Source: an uncultured Opitutia bacterium
GTDB lineage: Bacteria > Verrucomicrobiota > Verrucomicrobiia > Opitutales > Opitutaceae
NCBI GenBank assembly: GCA_903862955.1
Contig: CAIPAH010000004.1
Span: 62,001-126,000 of the forward strand
Length of the DNA stretch: 64,000 bases
Direction of reading: 5' to 3'
Part shown: positions 38,603 through 48,376 of the stretch, piece by piece
Layout of the letters: each line of letters starts with the position of its first letter
Numbering within the stretch: position 1 is the stretch's first letter
Notes under the pieces: model-generated
What the model was told of the DNA's origin: nothing
Databases searched by the model: none
What the model saw: only the letters and a program-made list of their open reading frames with translations
Made by a program: the position numbers and the translations under genes

Positions 38603-39766
38603 ATGAAGCCCATGACGTCCCGCCAGCGCCTCGTCGCCGCCCTCGACCGCCAGCCCCTCGACCGGCTGCCGGTCACCACGCACCACCTGATGCGTTCCTA
38701 CATGGAACGGCACTTCCCGGGGAAGCCCGACGCGGCATTTTTCGCGGAGTTCGGGCTCGACCCGATCTGCTGGGTCCAGGCCCACCGGCCCGACACGGCG
38801 GCGGGCGCGACCTACGAGCCAGGCCAGATTTGCGGTTTTCTCGAGGCGCAGCGCATCGTCTCGCCCACGTGGCGCTTCGAGCACCAGGACGTCCCGGGCC
38901 GCGAATACGCCACCACGCGCCACGCCATCGTCACGCCGCGCAAGACGCTGACGATCGAGCTGCAGAGCAACCAGTTCACCGCGTGGGTCTCCGAGCGGCT
39001 GCTCAAGGAGAAGTCCGACATCGACCTCATCGCGGAGTTTGCCCCGCAGCCGCTTTGCGACGTGGCCGCGATCAACCGCCAGTCCGACGCCTGCGGCGAC
39101 CACACGCTCTGCCGGGGCAACATCAACTGCTTCGAGCTCTACGGGCAGCCCGGTTGCTGGCAGGACGCCTGCGTGCTCTACGGCGTCGAGGAGATGATCC
39201 TCGCCACCTTCGACGACCCGGAGTGGGTCCACACTTTCCTCGGCATCCTGCGCGACCGGAAAGTGCGGTTCGCCGACTCGATGAAGGGCGCGCGTTACGA
39301 CCTCATAGAGCACGGTGGCGGCGACGCCTCCTCAACGGTCATCTCGCCCAAGGTGTTTGAGGAATTCGTCGCGCCCTACGACCGCGAGGTCATCGCGCAC
39401 GCCCGCGCCGCCGGCCAGCGCGTCGTCTACCACACCTGCGGTGGCATGATGCCGATCCTGGAACGACTCGTCACGCTGGGCTCCAACGCGCTCGAGACGT
39501 TCACGCCGCCGGCGATGGGCGGCGACATGGACCTGGCGGAGGCGAAACGCCGGATCGGCGACAAGGTCTGCTTCATCGGCGGCTTCGACCAGAACCGCTT
39601 CTTCACCACCGCGACGCCCGAGGAGACGCGCGCCGAGGTGCGCCGCTGCTTCCGCGAAGCGGGGGCGGGCGGCGGCCTAATTCTGAGTCCCTCGGATCAC
39701 TTCTTCGAGGCGAAGCCCGAACTCCTGCACGCCTTCGCCGACGAGGCGCACCGCTGCACCTACTGA
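38603..39766 (+). CDS. UroD-family (corrinoid methyltransferase-like) protein, paralog 9
   Basis: MTSRQRLVAALDRQPLDRLPVTTHHLM; RVVYHTCGGMMPILERLVTLGSNALETFTPPAMGGDMDLAEAKRRIGDKVCFIGG. Confidence 0.86.
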   Translation: MKPMTSRQRLVAALDRQPLDRLPVTTHHLMRSYMERHFPGKPDAAFFAEFGLDPICWVQAHRPDTAAGATYEPGQICGFLEAQRIVSPTWRFEHQDVPGREYATTRHAIVTPRKTLTIELQSNQFTAWVSERLLKEKSDIDLIAEFAPQPLCDVAAINRQSDACGDHTLCRGNINCFELYGQPGCWQDACVLYGVEEMILATFDDPEWVHTFLGILRDRKVRFADSMKGARYDLIEHGGGDASSTVISPKVFEEFVAPYDREVIAHARAAGQRVVYHTCGGMMPILERLVTLGSNALETFTPPAMGGDMDLAEAKRRIGDKVCFIGGFDQNRFFTTATPEETRAEVRRCFREAGAGGGLILSPSDHFFEAKPELLHAFADEAHRCTY

Positions 39767-39789
39767 TTTTTCCCGCCAACCCTTTTATC

Positions 39790-40917
39790 ATGAACCCGCT
39801 CGATCGCTTCCATGCCTGCATGAATTACCAGCCCGTTGACCGCGTGCCCAACCACGAGGTCGGCGTCTGGGTCCAGACCAAGCAGCGCTGGCGGGACGAA
39901 GGCCTCGCGACCGACGACCTGCACTGGGACTGGTTCACCGGCGAGCCGCTGTGGGACCTGGACCCGCGCGAGTATATCGACGTGAACACGGCCATGGTGC
40001 CGCCATTCGAGGTGAAGGTCATCAGCCGAGACGGCGAGACGGAAACCATCCGGGGCGCCAACGGCGTCACGACCAAGGGCCTCATCACCGGCATGGCCGA
40101 AGGCATGCGCATGAGCATGGACGAGTTCATCGCCTTTCCCGTGAGCACGCCGGCGGATTTCCAGGAACTGAAGCACCGTTTTCGCCCGTCGTGTCCCGTG
40201 CGCTATCCGCAGCACTGGCGGGAGTTCCTGCTGCCCGGCTGGGGCCGGCGGCAGCATCCGCTGATCCTCGGGCGCAACTGCGCGATCCTCGGCTATTACT
40301 GGCGGGCGCGGGAGTGGATGGGCACCGAAAACGTGAGCTACGCCTGGTATGACGAGCCCGCGATGATGCACGAGATGATGGAGTTCATCACCGACTTCAC
40401 CATCGAGACCGTGCGGCCGATCCTCGAGACGGGCGTGAAGCCGGACTACGTTTTCATCAACGAGGACCTGAGCATGAAGAACGGCCCGCTGCTCAGCCCG
40501 GATTGCTACCGCGAGTTCATCCTGCCGGAGCTGAAGAAGCTCGTCGCCTTCCTCAAGTCGCACGGCGTGCGCTGGGTGGTGATCGACACGGACGGCAACT
40601 GCGAGCTGGTGATCCCGCCGTTCATGGAAGCCGGCGTGGACGGTATCTGGCCGATGGAGCGCGCGTCCGACATGGATCCGCTCGCCCTGCGCAAGAAATA
40701 CGGCCGCGACCTGCGGCTGTGGGGCGGGGTGGACAAGCGGGAGCTGGCGAAGGACTTCGCCGCGATCGACGCGCACCTGCGCACCTTCCAGCCGCTGATC
40801 GCCGAGGGCGGCTTCATCCCGTCGGTGGACCACCTCGTGCCGCCGGACGTGTCGCTCGCGAACTTCCGCCATTACATGAAACGCAAGCAGCAGCTCCTCC
40901 GCGGGGAGGGGTTCTAA
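39790..40917 (+). CDS. UroD-family (corrinoid methyltransferase-like) protein, paralog 10
   Basis: MNPLDRFHACMNYQPVDRVPNHEVGVW; VRWVVIDTDGNCELVIPPFMEAGVDGIWPMERASDMDPLALRKKYGRDLRLWGGVDK. Confidence 0.85.
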   Translation: MNPLDRFHACMNYQPVDRVPNHEVGVWVQTKQRWRDEGLATDDLHWDWFTGEPLWDLDPREYIDVNTAMVPPFEVKVISRDGETETIRGANGVTTKGLITGMAEGMRMSMDEFIAFPVSTPADFQELKHRFRPSCPVRYPQHWREFLLPGWGRRQHPLILGRNCAILGYYWRAREWMGTENVSYAWYDEPAMMHEMMEFITDFTIETVRPILETGVKPDYVFINEDLSMKNGPLLSPDCYREFILPELKKLVAFLKSHGVRWVVIDTDGNCELVIPPFMEAGVDGIWPMERASDMDPLALRKKYGRDLRLWGGVDKRELAKDFAAIDAHLRTFQPLIAEGGFIPSVDHLVPPDVSLANFRHYMKRKQQLLRGEGF

Positions 40918-40932
40918 GAACCGACCGGATCT

Positions 40933-41022
40933 CCCGCGAATGCACGCGAACTGTCACGAATCCAGAGCTGGGACAGGTGTGCTTGTCCTGAGCTTCGCGA
41001 CCATTCGCGCGGATTCGCGGGC
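40933..41022. repeat. Intergenic inverted repeat, family C (CCCGCGAATGCACGCGAA ... TTCGCGCGGATTCGCGGG)
   Basis: imperfect inverted arms ~20 bp. Confidence 0.7.
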
Positions 41023-41040
41023 ACCCAAACACCCCTCTTC

Positions 41041-42087
41041 ATGAGCCGACAACTTGCCCTCGACACCATTGCGCTGAAGCCGGTCGACCGGTTTGCGCGC
41101 ACGGAATACAGCCTGGAATACCACCAGGCCGGGCTGCATCGCGTCGCGGGACCGGAGCCGGACACGAATGCGGCGGTGCGCGGCCTCTACGCGCACTGGG
41201 GGCTGGATTTTCTCTGGACGGTGGAGGACGGCCTGACGGGCGACTGGGCGAAGCTGGGCCGCTGCACCGACATGGGCCATGCCGAGTATGCGCAGGGCGG
41301 CACTGACATGCGCCCGCCGCAGCACTGCCCGTTTGAGAAAGTCGAGGAAGTCTGGGCCTTCGATGCCGTGAAGGAATACGGCCTGCCGACGATGACCGAG
41401 CAGGTGGCGGCGTATGAATCGTGGCATCAGCAAAAGCGCCGCGACTTTCCCGACCAGCTCTGCACCGGCGGCTATTACAAGACCATCGTCTCCGGCGCGA
41501 TCCAGGCCTTCGGCTGGGACATGCTGCTCGAGGCGGCGGCGGACCGGGACAAGATGGAAAAGGTCTTCGACAGCTTTTTCCGCCGGACGAAGTTCCACAT
41601 GGACGCGTGGGCGCAGACGAGCGTGGAGGCCGTGATCCAGCACGATGACTTCGTCTGGACCGCCGGCGCGTTCATGCGGCCGGAGATCTACCGCTCGGTC
41701 ATCATCCCGCGCTACGCCGAGCTGTGGAAGCCGCTCAAGCGCGCAGGCAAGAAGGTGCTGTTCTGCTCCGACGGCGACTTCCGCGAGTTCGCGGGCGACA
41801 TTGTCGCAGCTGGGGCCGACGGGCTGATCTTCGAACCGGTGATGGAATTCGGCGAGATGGTGGAAAAGTTTGGTTCGGGTACCGCGCTGGTCGGCAGCGC
41901 GGTCGACTGCCGGGACCTGACCTTCGGCACCTGGGACACGGTGCGCGCCACCCTCGAGCGGACGCTCGAACTCGCGCGGCACTGCCGCGGCGTGATCCTC
42001 GCCACGGGCAATCACCTGCCCGCCAATATTCCCGCGCCCATCCTCGAGCAATACCGCGCCTACCTGCAGGCGCACCGGAATCGCTGA
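41041..42087 (+). CDS. UroD-family (corrinoid methyltransferase-like) protein, paralog 11
   Basis: MSRQLALDTIALKPVDRFARTEYSLEYH; KKVLFCSDGDFREFAGDIVAAGADGLIFEPVMEFGEMVEKFG. Confidence 0.82.
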   Translation: MSRQLALDTIALKPVDRFARTEYSLEYHQAGLHRVAGPEPDTNAAVRGLYAHWGLDFLWTVEDGLTGDWAKLGRCTDMGHAEYAQGGTDMRPPQHCPFEKVEEVWAFDAVKEYGLPTMTEQVAAYESWHQQKRRDFPDQLCTGGYYKTIVSGAIQAFGWDMLLEAAADRDKMEKVFDSFFRRTKFHMDAWAQTSVEAVIQHDDFVWTAGAFMRPEIYRSVIIPRYAELWKPLKRAGKKVLFCSDGDFREFAGDIVAAGADGLIFEPVMEFGEMVEKFGSGTALVGSAVDCRDLTFGTWDTVRATLERTLELARHCRGVILATGNHLPANIPAPILEQYRAYLQAHRNR

Positions 42088-42092
42088 TTTTT

Positions 42093-42181
42093 TCACGCAA
42101 AGTCGCCAAGCCGCGAAGACCGAGCCATCCCTCATTCCCGCCCTCAAAATCCAAACTTTGCGCCTTAGCGGCTTTGCGTGA
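42093..42181. repeat. Intergenic inverted repeat (TCACGCAAAGTCGCCAAGCCGCGAAG ... CTTTGCGCCTTAGCGGCTTTGCGTGA)
   Basis: imperfect inverted arms between paralogs 11 and 12. Confidence 0.7.
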
Positions 42182-42194
42182 ACCCCAAAAACCC

Positions 42195-43316
42195 ATGCGC
42201 TGGAACCGCGAACAGTATCTCGACCTGATGACCTTTGGCCCCGCCCCGCGGCCGATGTTCACCGAACTCTTCGGCCCGCTCGTCGGGTTGGACGCCGAGT
42301 GGCGCGCGCAGGGCGCGACGGAACTCGAGATCGGCATGACGGCCTTCGACTGGGATTACGTGCCCACGGTCTTCTGCGGCGGGTACACGCACCTGCAGGG
42401 CCCGCCGTCAGTGGTGCTCGAGGACACGCCCGACCTCCGCCGCGAGCGGGACTGCCTCGGCCGCGAGATGCTCCTGCTGAAAAAGACCGCGACGATCCCT
42501 CTGCCGATGAATTTCCCGGTGCAGACGATGGACGACTGGCTGCGCGTGAAGCATTTCTACACGTTCAAGCCCGACCGGATCAAATGGGACGAGGTTGAAG
42601 CCGCCCGCCGCGCGCAGGCCGAGGGCGCGGTCGTCGTGGCCCATATGCCCGGGGCGTTCGACACGCCGCGCGACCTGATGGGCGAGGAGATCGCGTGCCT
42701 CGCGTATTACGAGCAACCCGAGCTGATGGCGGACATTGTGGCCACAATCGCGGACACGACGATGCGCGTGCTCGAGCCGATCAGCGAAAAGCTGCACATC
42801 GACCAGCTGATGGTGCACGAGGATTTCGCCGGCAAATCCGGTCCCCTGATCGGGCCGGTGCAAATCGCGGAGTATTTCAAGCCCTACTACCGCCGGGTCT
42901 GGAACCTCGTGTCGTCCCGCGGGGCGCGCATTTTCGAGCAGGACACCGACGGCAACATCAACCCCGTCATCCCGGCGCTGCTCGATACGGGCCTCACCAG
43001 CATCTACCCGATGGAGCCGGCGGCCGGCATGGATATCGTGGCGGTACGGGAGACCTACGGTCAGCGGCTGGCGATGCGCGGGGGGATCGACAAGCACGTG
43101 TTGCGCGAGGGCCGCCCGGCCATTCGCCGCGAACTTGAGCGCAAGCTCCTCGATCCCGGCTTGCGGGCCGGCGGGTGTGTCTTCGGGCTCGACCATCGCA
43201 TTCCCAACGGCACGCCGATCGCGGACTACCGTTACTACGTCGAACTCGGCCGCGAGCTGCTCAACCTGCCGCCGATGGACCCGGCTCGGACCGGCTGGGC
43301 CCGCATGGCGATGTAG
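42195..43316 (+). CDS. UroD-family (corrinoid methyltransferase-like) protein, paralog 12
   Basis: MRWNREQYLDLMTFGPAPRPMFTELFG; RIFEQDTDGNINPVIPALLDTGLTSIYPMEPAAGMDIVAVRETYGQRLAMRGGIDK. Confidence 0.84.
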   Translation: MRWNREQYLDLMTFGPAPRPMFTELFGPLVGLDAEWRAQGATELEIGMTAFDWDYVPTVFCGGYTHLQGPPSVVLEDTPDLRRERDCLGREMLLLKKTATIPLPMNFPVQTMDDWLRVKHFYTFKPDRIKWDEVEAARRAQAEGAVVVAHMPGAFDTPRDLMGEEIACLAYYEQPELMADIVATIADTTMRVLEPISEKLHIDQLMVHEDFAGKSGPLIGPVQIAEYFKPYYRRVWNLVSSRGARIFEQDTDGNINPVIPALLDTGLTSIYPMEPAAGMDIVAVRETYGQRLAMRGGIDKHVLREGRPAIRRELERKLLDPGLRAGGCVFGLDHRIPNGTPIADYRYYVELGRELLNLPPMDPARTGWARMAM

Positions 43317-43459
43317 CGCGGAAGTGGCCGCCCTCCTTCGCCCCGCCGTCGCCAAGGCTATGGCGGGCACGGCAAGGCTTCGGAGGGCAGGCTGACCCCG
43401 CCCTACAGTCCCAGCTCCGGCTTGTGTCCGGCGCGCGCCTCTCTTCTCTCATCCAACCC

Positions 43460-44563
43460 ATGAATGAAACCGATTCCCTCGGCCCTGTCGTTCGTCGCCG
43501 CGGCGACCTCGCCCACACGCGGGCTGCCCTGGCGCAGGGCCGACTGACCGTCGGATTCCTGGGCGGCTCAATCACCGATCCGTCGACGTTCAACCGCTGG
43601 CCCGAGCCGCTCGCCGGCTGGCTGGCCGATGCCCAGCCGGGCGTGCACCTCACGATCGAGAACGCCGCGATCGGCGCGACCGGCAGCGACCTCGCGGCGG
43701 TGCGCGCCACGCCGGACATCGTCGGCCGCGGCTGCGATCTCGTGTTCGTCGAATACGCCGTGAACGACCTCGGCACCGAGCCGGGACTGCGGGCCCGCAC
43801 GCGCGAAGGCGTGCTCCGCCAGCTCTTGCGGACGGACAAGTGCGACGTGGTGATCATCTACACCTACGGCCCGGACATGCAGGCTGACCTGCTGGCGGGG
43901 CGCGTGCCGGCCTCGATCGCGGACTTCGAGCTCCTCGCGGAACACTACGGGCTCAACTCCATTTGGGTGGGTTTGCATTCGCTGCGCGAAGTTCAGCGCG
44001 GTGTCATGACCTGGGAGGAATGGCTGCCGGATGGGTTGCATCCGGAGTCGCGCGGCAGCCTGAGCTACGCGCAGGCCGTCATGGCGTTTCTCTCGGAGGC
44101 CATCGCGCGTCCGGCGAAGGCCGCAGCGCGGCCAGCCCTGCCGCCGGCGCTCACGGTCGGCGCGTGGGAAAATATGAGCCGCGTGTCCTTCGACGCGGTG
44201 GAACGCACCGGCCCGTGGGCCGTGCAGCGCAGCCAGCTTTGCCGCGGAGTGGACCAGTTGCTGATTTCCAGCGCGCCCGGCGCGGGGCTGAAGCTGAAAT
44301 TCACCGGCCGCGGACTCGTGCTGGGATTCGATTTTGGAAAAACCGCCGGTGAAATTCGCTATCGCATGGACGGTGGCGAATGGGTCACCACGCGGCGCGA
44401 TTGTCCGGGCTGGGCCGGGACACTCGGCTGGCTGCGGTCCCACGTCATCACGGACACGCTGCCCGCGGGGCCGCACACGTTCGAGCTGGTCACGCTGCCC
44501 GGCGCGACCGTCGAAGTGCGCGGCACGCGCACAGCGATCGGGTTCTTCGCGGTGATCGAGTGA
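43460..44563 (+). CDS. SGNH/GDSL-type hydrolase
   Basis: LTVGFLGGSITDPSTFNRWPEPLAGWLAD (GGSI block I), VEYAVND block III, LPDGLHPESRGSLSYA block V (DxxH). Confidence 0.85.
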   Translation: MNETDSLGPVVRRRGDLAHTRAALAQGRLTVGFLGGSITDPSTFNRWPEPLAGWLADAQPGVHLTIENAAIGATGSDLAAVRATPDIVGRGCDLVFVEYAVNDLGTEPGLRARTREGVLRQLLRTDKCDVVIIYTYGPDMQADLLAGRVPASIADFELLAEHYGLNSIWVGLHSLREVQRGVMTWEEWLPDGLHPESRGSLSYAQAVMAFLSEAIARPAKAAARPALPPALTVGAWENMSRVSFDAVERTGPWAVQRSQLCRGVDQLLISSAPGAGLKLKFTGRGLVLGFDFGKTAGEIRYRMDGGEWVTTRRDCPGWAGTLGWLRSHVITDTLPAGPHTFELVTLPGATVEVRGTRTAIGFFAVIE

Positions 44564-44591
44564 CCGGATCCCGCGGCCTGTGCTTTTCTGC

Positions 44592-46505
44592 ATGAAACTC
44601 CGCCGCCGGCTGGTCCTGGCTCTCGGGTTGGGCCTCGTTTTCCAGCGCGCCGCGGCCGGAGCCGAGTCCGATTCGCGCCCGACGTCGGAACGCATCGCCG
44701 AAATTGCGGCGTGGTTGCCGGAAGCGCCCGCCGGGATCGGCGCCCCCGCGAGCGACCGCGCGGCGTGGACGGCCGTCGCGGGCCGGTTGCCGGTGGCCGC
44801 CCTGCTCGCGGCGGCGGAGAAGGCGGCGGCCGCGCCCGTGCCGGCGCTGCCGGACGAGCTGTATCTCGAGTTTTCGCGGAACGGAAACCGCACACATTAC
44901 CAGGAACCCAGCCGCCGGCGGCTGGACCGGCTCAATCTCTTCGCGTGGGCCGAGGCGCTGGAGCACCGCGGTCGGTTCGTGCCGGCGCTGGAGCGGGAGC
45001 TGGCGGCGATTCTCGGGGAGAAGACCTGGGTTTATCCCGCGCACGACGCGAAGCTGGATAGTTTTTACGGGCGGGCGACGCAGGTGGACCTCGGCGTGGC
45101 GACGCGCAGCTGGGTGGTGGCCACGGTGCTGTGGTGGCATGCGGACCAGCTGGCGCCCGCGACACTGGTGCGAGGGCGCGCGGAACTGCGCCGGCGCATC
45201 ATCGAGCCGTATCTCGCTCGGATGCAGGGCAGGAACGGCGGGTGGAATTTTCCCGACGGCCTGTGGTGGTATCGCGTCAATCACAACTGGAACGCCGTCT
45301 GCCACGCCGGCGTCGTGGGCACGGCGCTAGCCGTCGTGCAGTCGCGGACGGAGCGCGCCGAAATCCTCGCGCAGGCCGAGCTGAACCTGCAGGTCTACCT
45401 CGGCGGCTTCACGCCCGATGGCTACTGCGGCGAGGGCGTGGGCTATTGGAATTACGGCTTTGGGCATTTTTCGATGATGGCCGAGGCGGTGGCCCACGCG
45501 ACTGGCGAGCATCTGAGGTTGCTGGCGGGCGAACACACCGCGCGCATTGTCGCATATCCGCGCCAGCTCGAGATTCTGCCGGGACTTTACCCGGCGTTTG
45601 CGGACATGAACCCCGCGGACCAGCCGTCGCCGTGGTTTCTTGCGCTCGCGACGCGGCAACTGGCGGCTGCGCCCGTCGGCGTGCCGCAGCCGGCACTCGG
45701 CGTGGCGGAATTGCGCGAGCATCTGCTCTACCAGGGCGCACTTGAGGTGTTCGTCGGCGCCGCCACCGCCAGTCTGCCCCCGGTGGGAGTCGTCAAGGCG
45801 GAGGGCGACAGCCATTGGTTCGGCGACGCGCAGGTTTACGTCGGGCGCGCGTCGCGGGACTTCGGGGTGGCGCTCAAGGGCGGAAACAACGGCGAGAATC
45901 ACCATCACAACGACCTGGGTTCATTCGTGGTCGCCGCGGGCCACACCGAGCTGCTCGTGGACCCCGGTGCGGAAATCTACACCGCGCGCACGTTCAGCCC
46001 GAAGCGGTTCGACTCAAAAGTCCTGAATTCCTACGGCCACTCCGTGCCAATCGTGGCAGGCCAGCTGCAGCAGGACGGCCGGCAGCACGCGGCGCGGGTG
46101 ATCGCGACGGAGTTTCGCCCGGCGGCTGACACGGTCGTGTTGAATCTCGCCGGCGGATATTCGGTGGCCGCGCTCAAGAGCCTGGTGCGCACGTTGACGC
46201 TCCAGCGCGGCGCGCATCCCGCGGTCGTCGTCGTGGACACGGTGGAGTTTTCTTCGCCGGCCAGCTTTGGCACCGCGCTGATCACCTTCGACCATTGGAA
46301 GGAAATCTCGCCCGGGGTTTACGAAATCGGGTCGGGCAAGGATCGCGTGCGCGTCGAAGTGGACATGGCCGGCGCGAGCTGGACGATGCAGCCGGAGGTG
46401 TTGCATGAGGATTTGCCGGGCAAGCGCCTGCCGACGCGGCTGGGCTTCAATCTGACTTCGCCGGTGCGGACGGCCACGATCCGGATGACGATTACCCCGC
46501 GATGA
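44592..46505 (+). CDS. Heparinase II/III-like polysaccharide lyase family protein, secreted
   Basis: signal peptide; NFPDGLWWYRVNHNWNAVCHAGVVGTAL; GEGVGYWNYGFGHF; GGNNGENHHHNDLGSFVVAAGHTELLVDPGAEIYTARTF. Confidence 0.82.
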   Translation: MKLRRRLVLALGLGLVFQRAAAGAESDSRPTSERIAEIAAWLPEAPAGIGAPASDRAAWTAVAGRLPVAALLAAAEKAAAAPVPALPDELYLEFSRNGNRTHYQEPSRRRLDRLNLFAWAEALEHRGRFVPALERELAAILGEKTWVYPAHDAKLDSFYGRATQVDLGVATRSWVVATVLWWHADQLAPATLVRGRAELRRRIIEPYLARMQGRNGGWNFPDGLWWYRVNHNWNAVCHAGVVGTALAVVQSRTERAEILAQAELNLQVYLGGFTPDGYCGEGVGYWNYGFGHFSMMAEAVAHATGEHLRLLAGEHTARIVAYPRQLEILPGLYPAFADMNPADQPSPWFLALATRQLAAAPVGVPQPALGVAELREHLLYQGALEVFVGAATASLPPVGVVKAEGDSHWFGDAQVYVGRASRDFGVALKGGNNGENHHHNDLGSFVVAAGHTELLVDPGAEIYTARTFSPKRFDSKVLNSYGHSVPIVAGQLQQDGRQHAARVIATEFRPAADTVVLNLAGGYSVAALKSLVRTLTLQRGAHPAVVVVDTVEFSSPASFGTALITFDHWKEISPGVYEIGSGKDRVRVEVDMAGASWTMQPEVLHEDLPGKRLPTRLGFNLTSPVRTATIRMTITPR

Positions 46506-47875
46506 GCCTGCCGGACGAAAAACCCGCGGCAGGCGGCCGGCGCTGGCACGTCGGCACGCTGACCTACACGGCGGGCGGGCTGGCGGTGCTCTTTGGCTGG
46601 CTGCTCTGGGGCGATTTTGCGTGGCAGTTGCGAGAGCGTTCGGTGGCGCCGGTCGTGCAGATCATGCTGCGGAAGTTCGAGGCGTCGGACTTCATGACCG
46701 GGTTGTTTTTGCTTTCGCTGCCGGCCGCGATCGGCGTGCTACTGGGGCCGGTCATCAGTTATCGCAGTGACCGGCACCGCGGCCGGTGGGGCCGGCGTAT
46801 TCCCTACCTGATGATCACAGCTCCGTTCACCGCGCTGGCGATGTATGGACTCGCGCTTGGCCCGGTGATCGGGGCGTGGCTGCACCACCGCCTTGGGCTG
46901 GATCCGGCTTCGCGGAACCTGGTGGTGGTCGTCGTGCTGGGGCTGTGCTGGACGATCTTCGAGCTGGCCGCGGTGGCGACGAACGCGATTTTCGGGGCGC
47001 TGATCAACGACGTGGTGCCGCGGGAGATCATCGGCCGTTTCTTCGGGCTGTTCCGCGTGGTCAGCCTGATCACCGGGATGCTGTTCAATTTCTACCTGAT
47101 CGGGCGGGCGCGGGAGAATTACCTGCCGATCCTGGTGGCGCTCGGCACGATCTACGGGTTGGGGCTGGCGGTGATGTGCTGCTTCGTGCGGGAAGGCGAG
47201 TATCCGCCGCCGGATACCACCGCGGCGGGAGGCGCGCCGGGATTGCGCGAGGCGATCAAGACCTATGCGCGCGAGTGCTTCACGCATTCGTATTATTGGT
47301 GGATTTTTGCCTGGCTGGCGCTGTCGGGGCTGATGTCCTGGCCAGTCAACCTCTACAGTGTCTATGCGGCGGAGAGCTTCGGGCTCTCGATGGAAACTTA
47401 CGGGCGGTATCTGGTTGCGACCTATGCGTGCTCGCTCGTGCTGGCGTATCCGCTGGGCTGGCTGGCGGACCGGCTGCATCCCATCCGCGTGGCGTTGGGC
47501 TCGCTGGGGCTCTACGGCGTGTTGATGTCGATCGGGTTCTTTCGGATCACCGGGCCCGCGAGCTTCGGGGTGATCTTCCTGCTGCACGGCGTCATCGGCG
47601 GCTGCTACTTCACCGGTGCCGCGGCGATCAACCAGGTGCTTTTCCCCAAGCTCAAGTTCGCGCAATTTGCCTCGGCGGCCGGGCTCATCGGGGCGGTGGT
47701 CAACATCGGCTTCGGCCCCGTCCTCGGCCTGCTGCTCGACCGGCTGGGCCGCGACTACCACTACACGTTCGGCATCGGCGGGCTGCTGGGCCTCGCCTCC
47801 TTCGTCGTGGGCCTGGCGGTTTACCGGCGGTTCAACGCGCTGGGTGGAACGCGCAACTACGTGGCGCCGGAGTGA
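46502..47875 (+). CDS. MFS transporter (GPH/SUC-like sugar symporter)
   Basis: ~12 TM; DRHRGRWGRRIPYLM loop 2-3 motif; starts inside stop of lyase gene (ATGA). Confidence 0.85.
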   Translation: MSLPDEKPAAGGRRWHVGTLTYTAGGLAVLFGWLLWGDFAWQLRERSVAPVVQIMLRKFEASDFMTGLFLLSLPAAIGVLLGPVISYRSDRHRGRWGRRIPYLMITAPFTALAMYGLALGPVIGAWLHHRLGLDPASRNLVVVVVLGLCWTIFELAAVATNAIFGALINDVVPREIIGRFFGLFRVVSLITGMLFNFYLIGRARENYLPILVALGTIYGLGLAVMCCFVREGEYPPPDTTAAGGAPGLREAIKTYARECFTHSYYWWIFAWLALSGLMSWPVNLYSVYAAESFGLSMETYGRYLVATYACSLVLAYPLGWLADRLHPIRVALGSLGLYGVLMSIGFFRITGPASFGVIFLLHGVIGGCYFTGAAAINQVLFPKLKFAQFASAAGLIGAVVNIGFGPVLGLLLDRLGRDYHYTFGIGGLLGLASFVVGLAVYRRFNALGGTRNYVAPE

Positions 47876-47890
47876 ATCCCAAGCGCCGAG

Positions 47891-48367
47891 TCAGTATTTC
47901 AGCCCGAGCTTGCGGTAGATTTTGCTGAGCAGCCAGGCGGGACCGATGAGGAGGAAGATGATGTCCTTCAGGAAGGACGGCTTCTTTCCCTCGACCTTGT
48001 GGCCGATGAACTGGCCGATCCAGGCCAGGATGAAAATGACGAGGCAGATCTTCCAGACCGCCCACGGCGCGTGCATCTCGAGTCGCAGGTGGATCGTCTG
48101 GCACACGGCCATGAAGGCGAGCAGGCCCACGGCGAGCGCCACGGAGAGCCGAGCGTAGAACACCGTGACGAGCACGATGGCCACGATTGACCAGTTGAAC
48201 CAGGACACGGCCGTTTCCCATGAGTCGGGCACGGGAATTTCCCAGACGAAGCCGAGCACGCTGAAGAAGATCAGCGGCACGCAGACCCAGTGCACCAGCT
48301 CGTTGGCGTGGTGCTGGTGGCTCTCGCCATACTCGGCGAACCACTGGTCGGCGGATTTCTTGGGCAT
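47891..48367 (-). CDS. DUF962/Mpo1-like membrane protein
   Basis: WFAEYGESHQHHANELVHWVCVPLIFFSVLGFVWEIP; QFIGHKVEGKKPSFLKDI. Confidence 0.82.
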   Translation of the reverse strand: MPKKSADQWFAEYGESHQHHANELVHWVCVPLIFFSVLGFVWEIPVPDSWETAVSWFNWSIVAIVLVTVFYARLSVALAVGLLAFMAVCQTIHLRLEMHAPWAVWKICLVIFILAWIGQFIGHKVEGKKPSFLKDIIFLLIGPAWLLSKIYRKLGLKY

Positions 48368-48376
48368 GGGGGAGAG

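Noticed and set aside
26005-43316. Calling the UroD-family proteins true uroporphyrinogen decarboxylase (HemE)
   Set aside because: None shows the HemE N-terminal RQAGR-type substrate motif; multiple copies cluster with a corrinoid protein and activator, so heme biosynthesis is unlikely.
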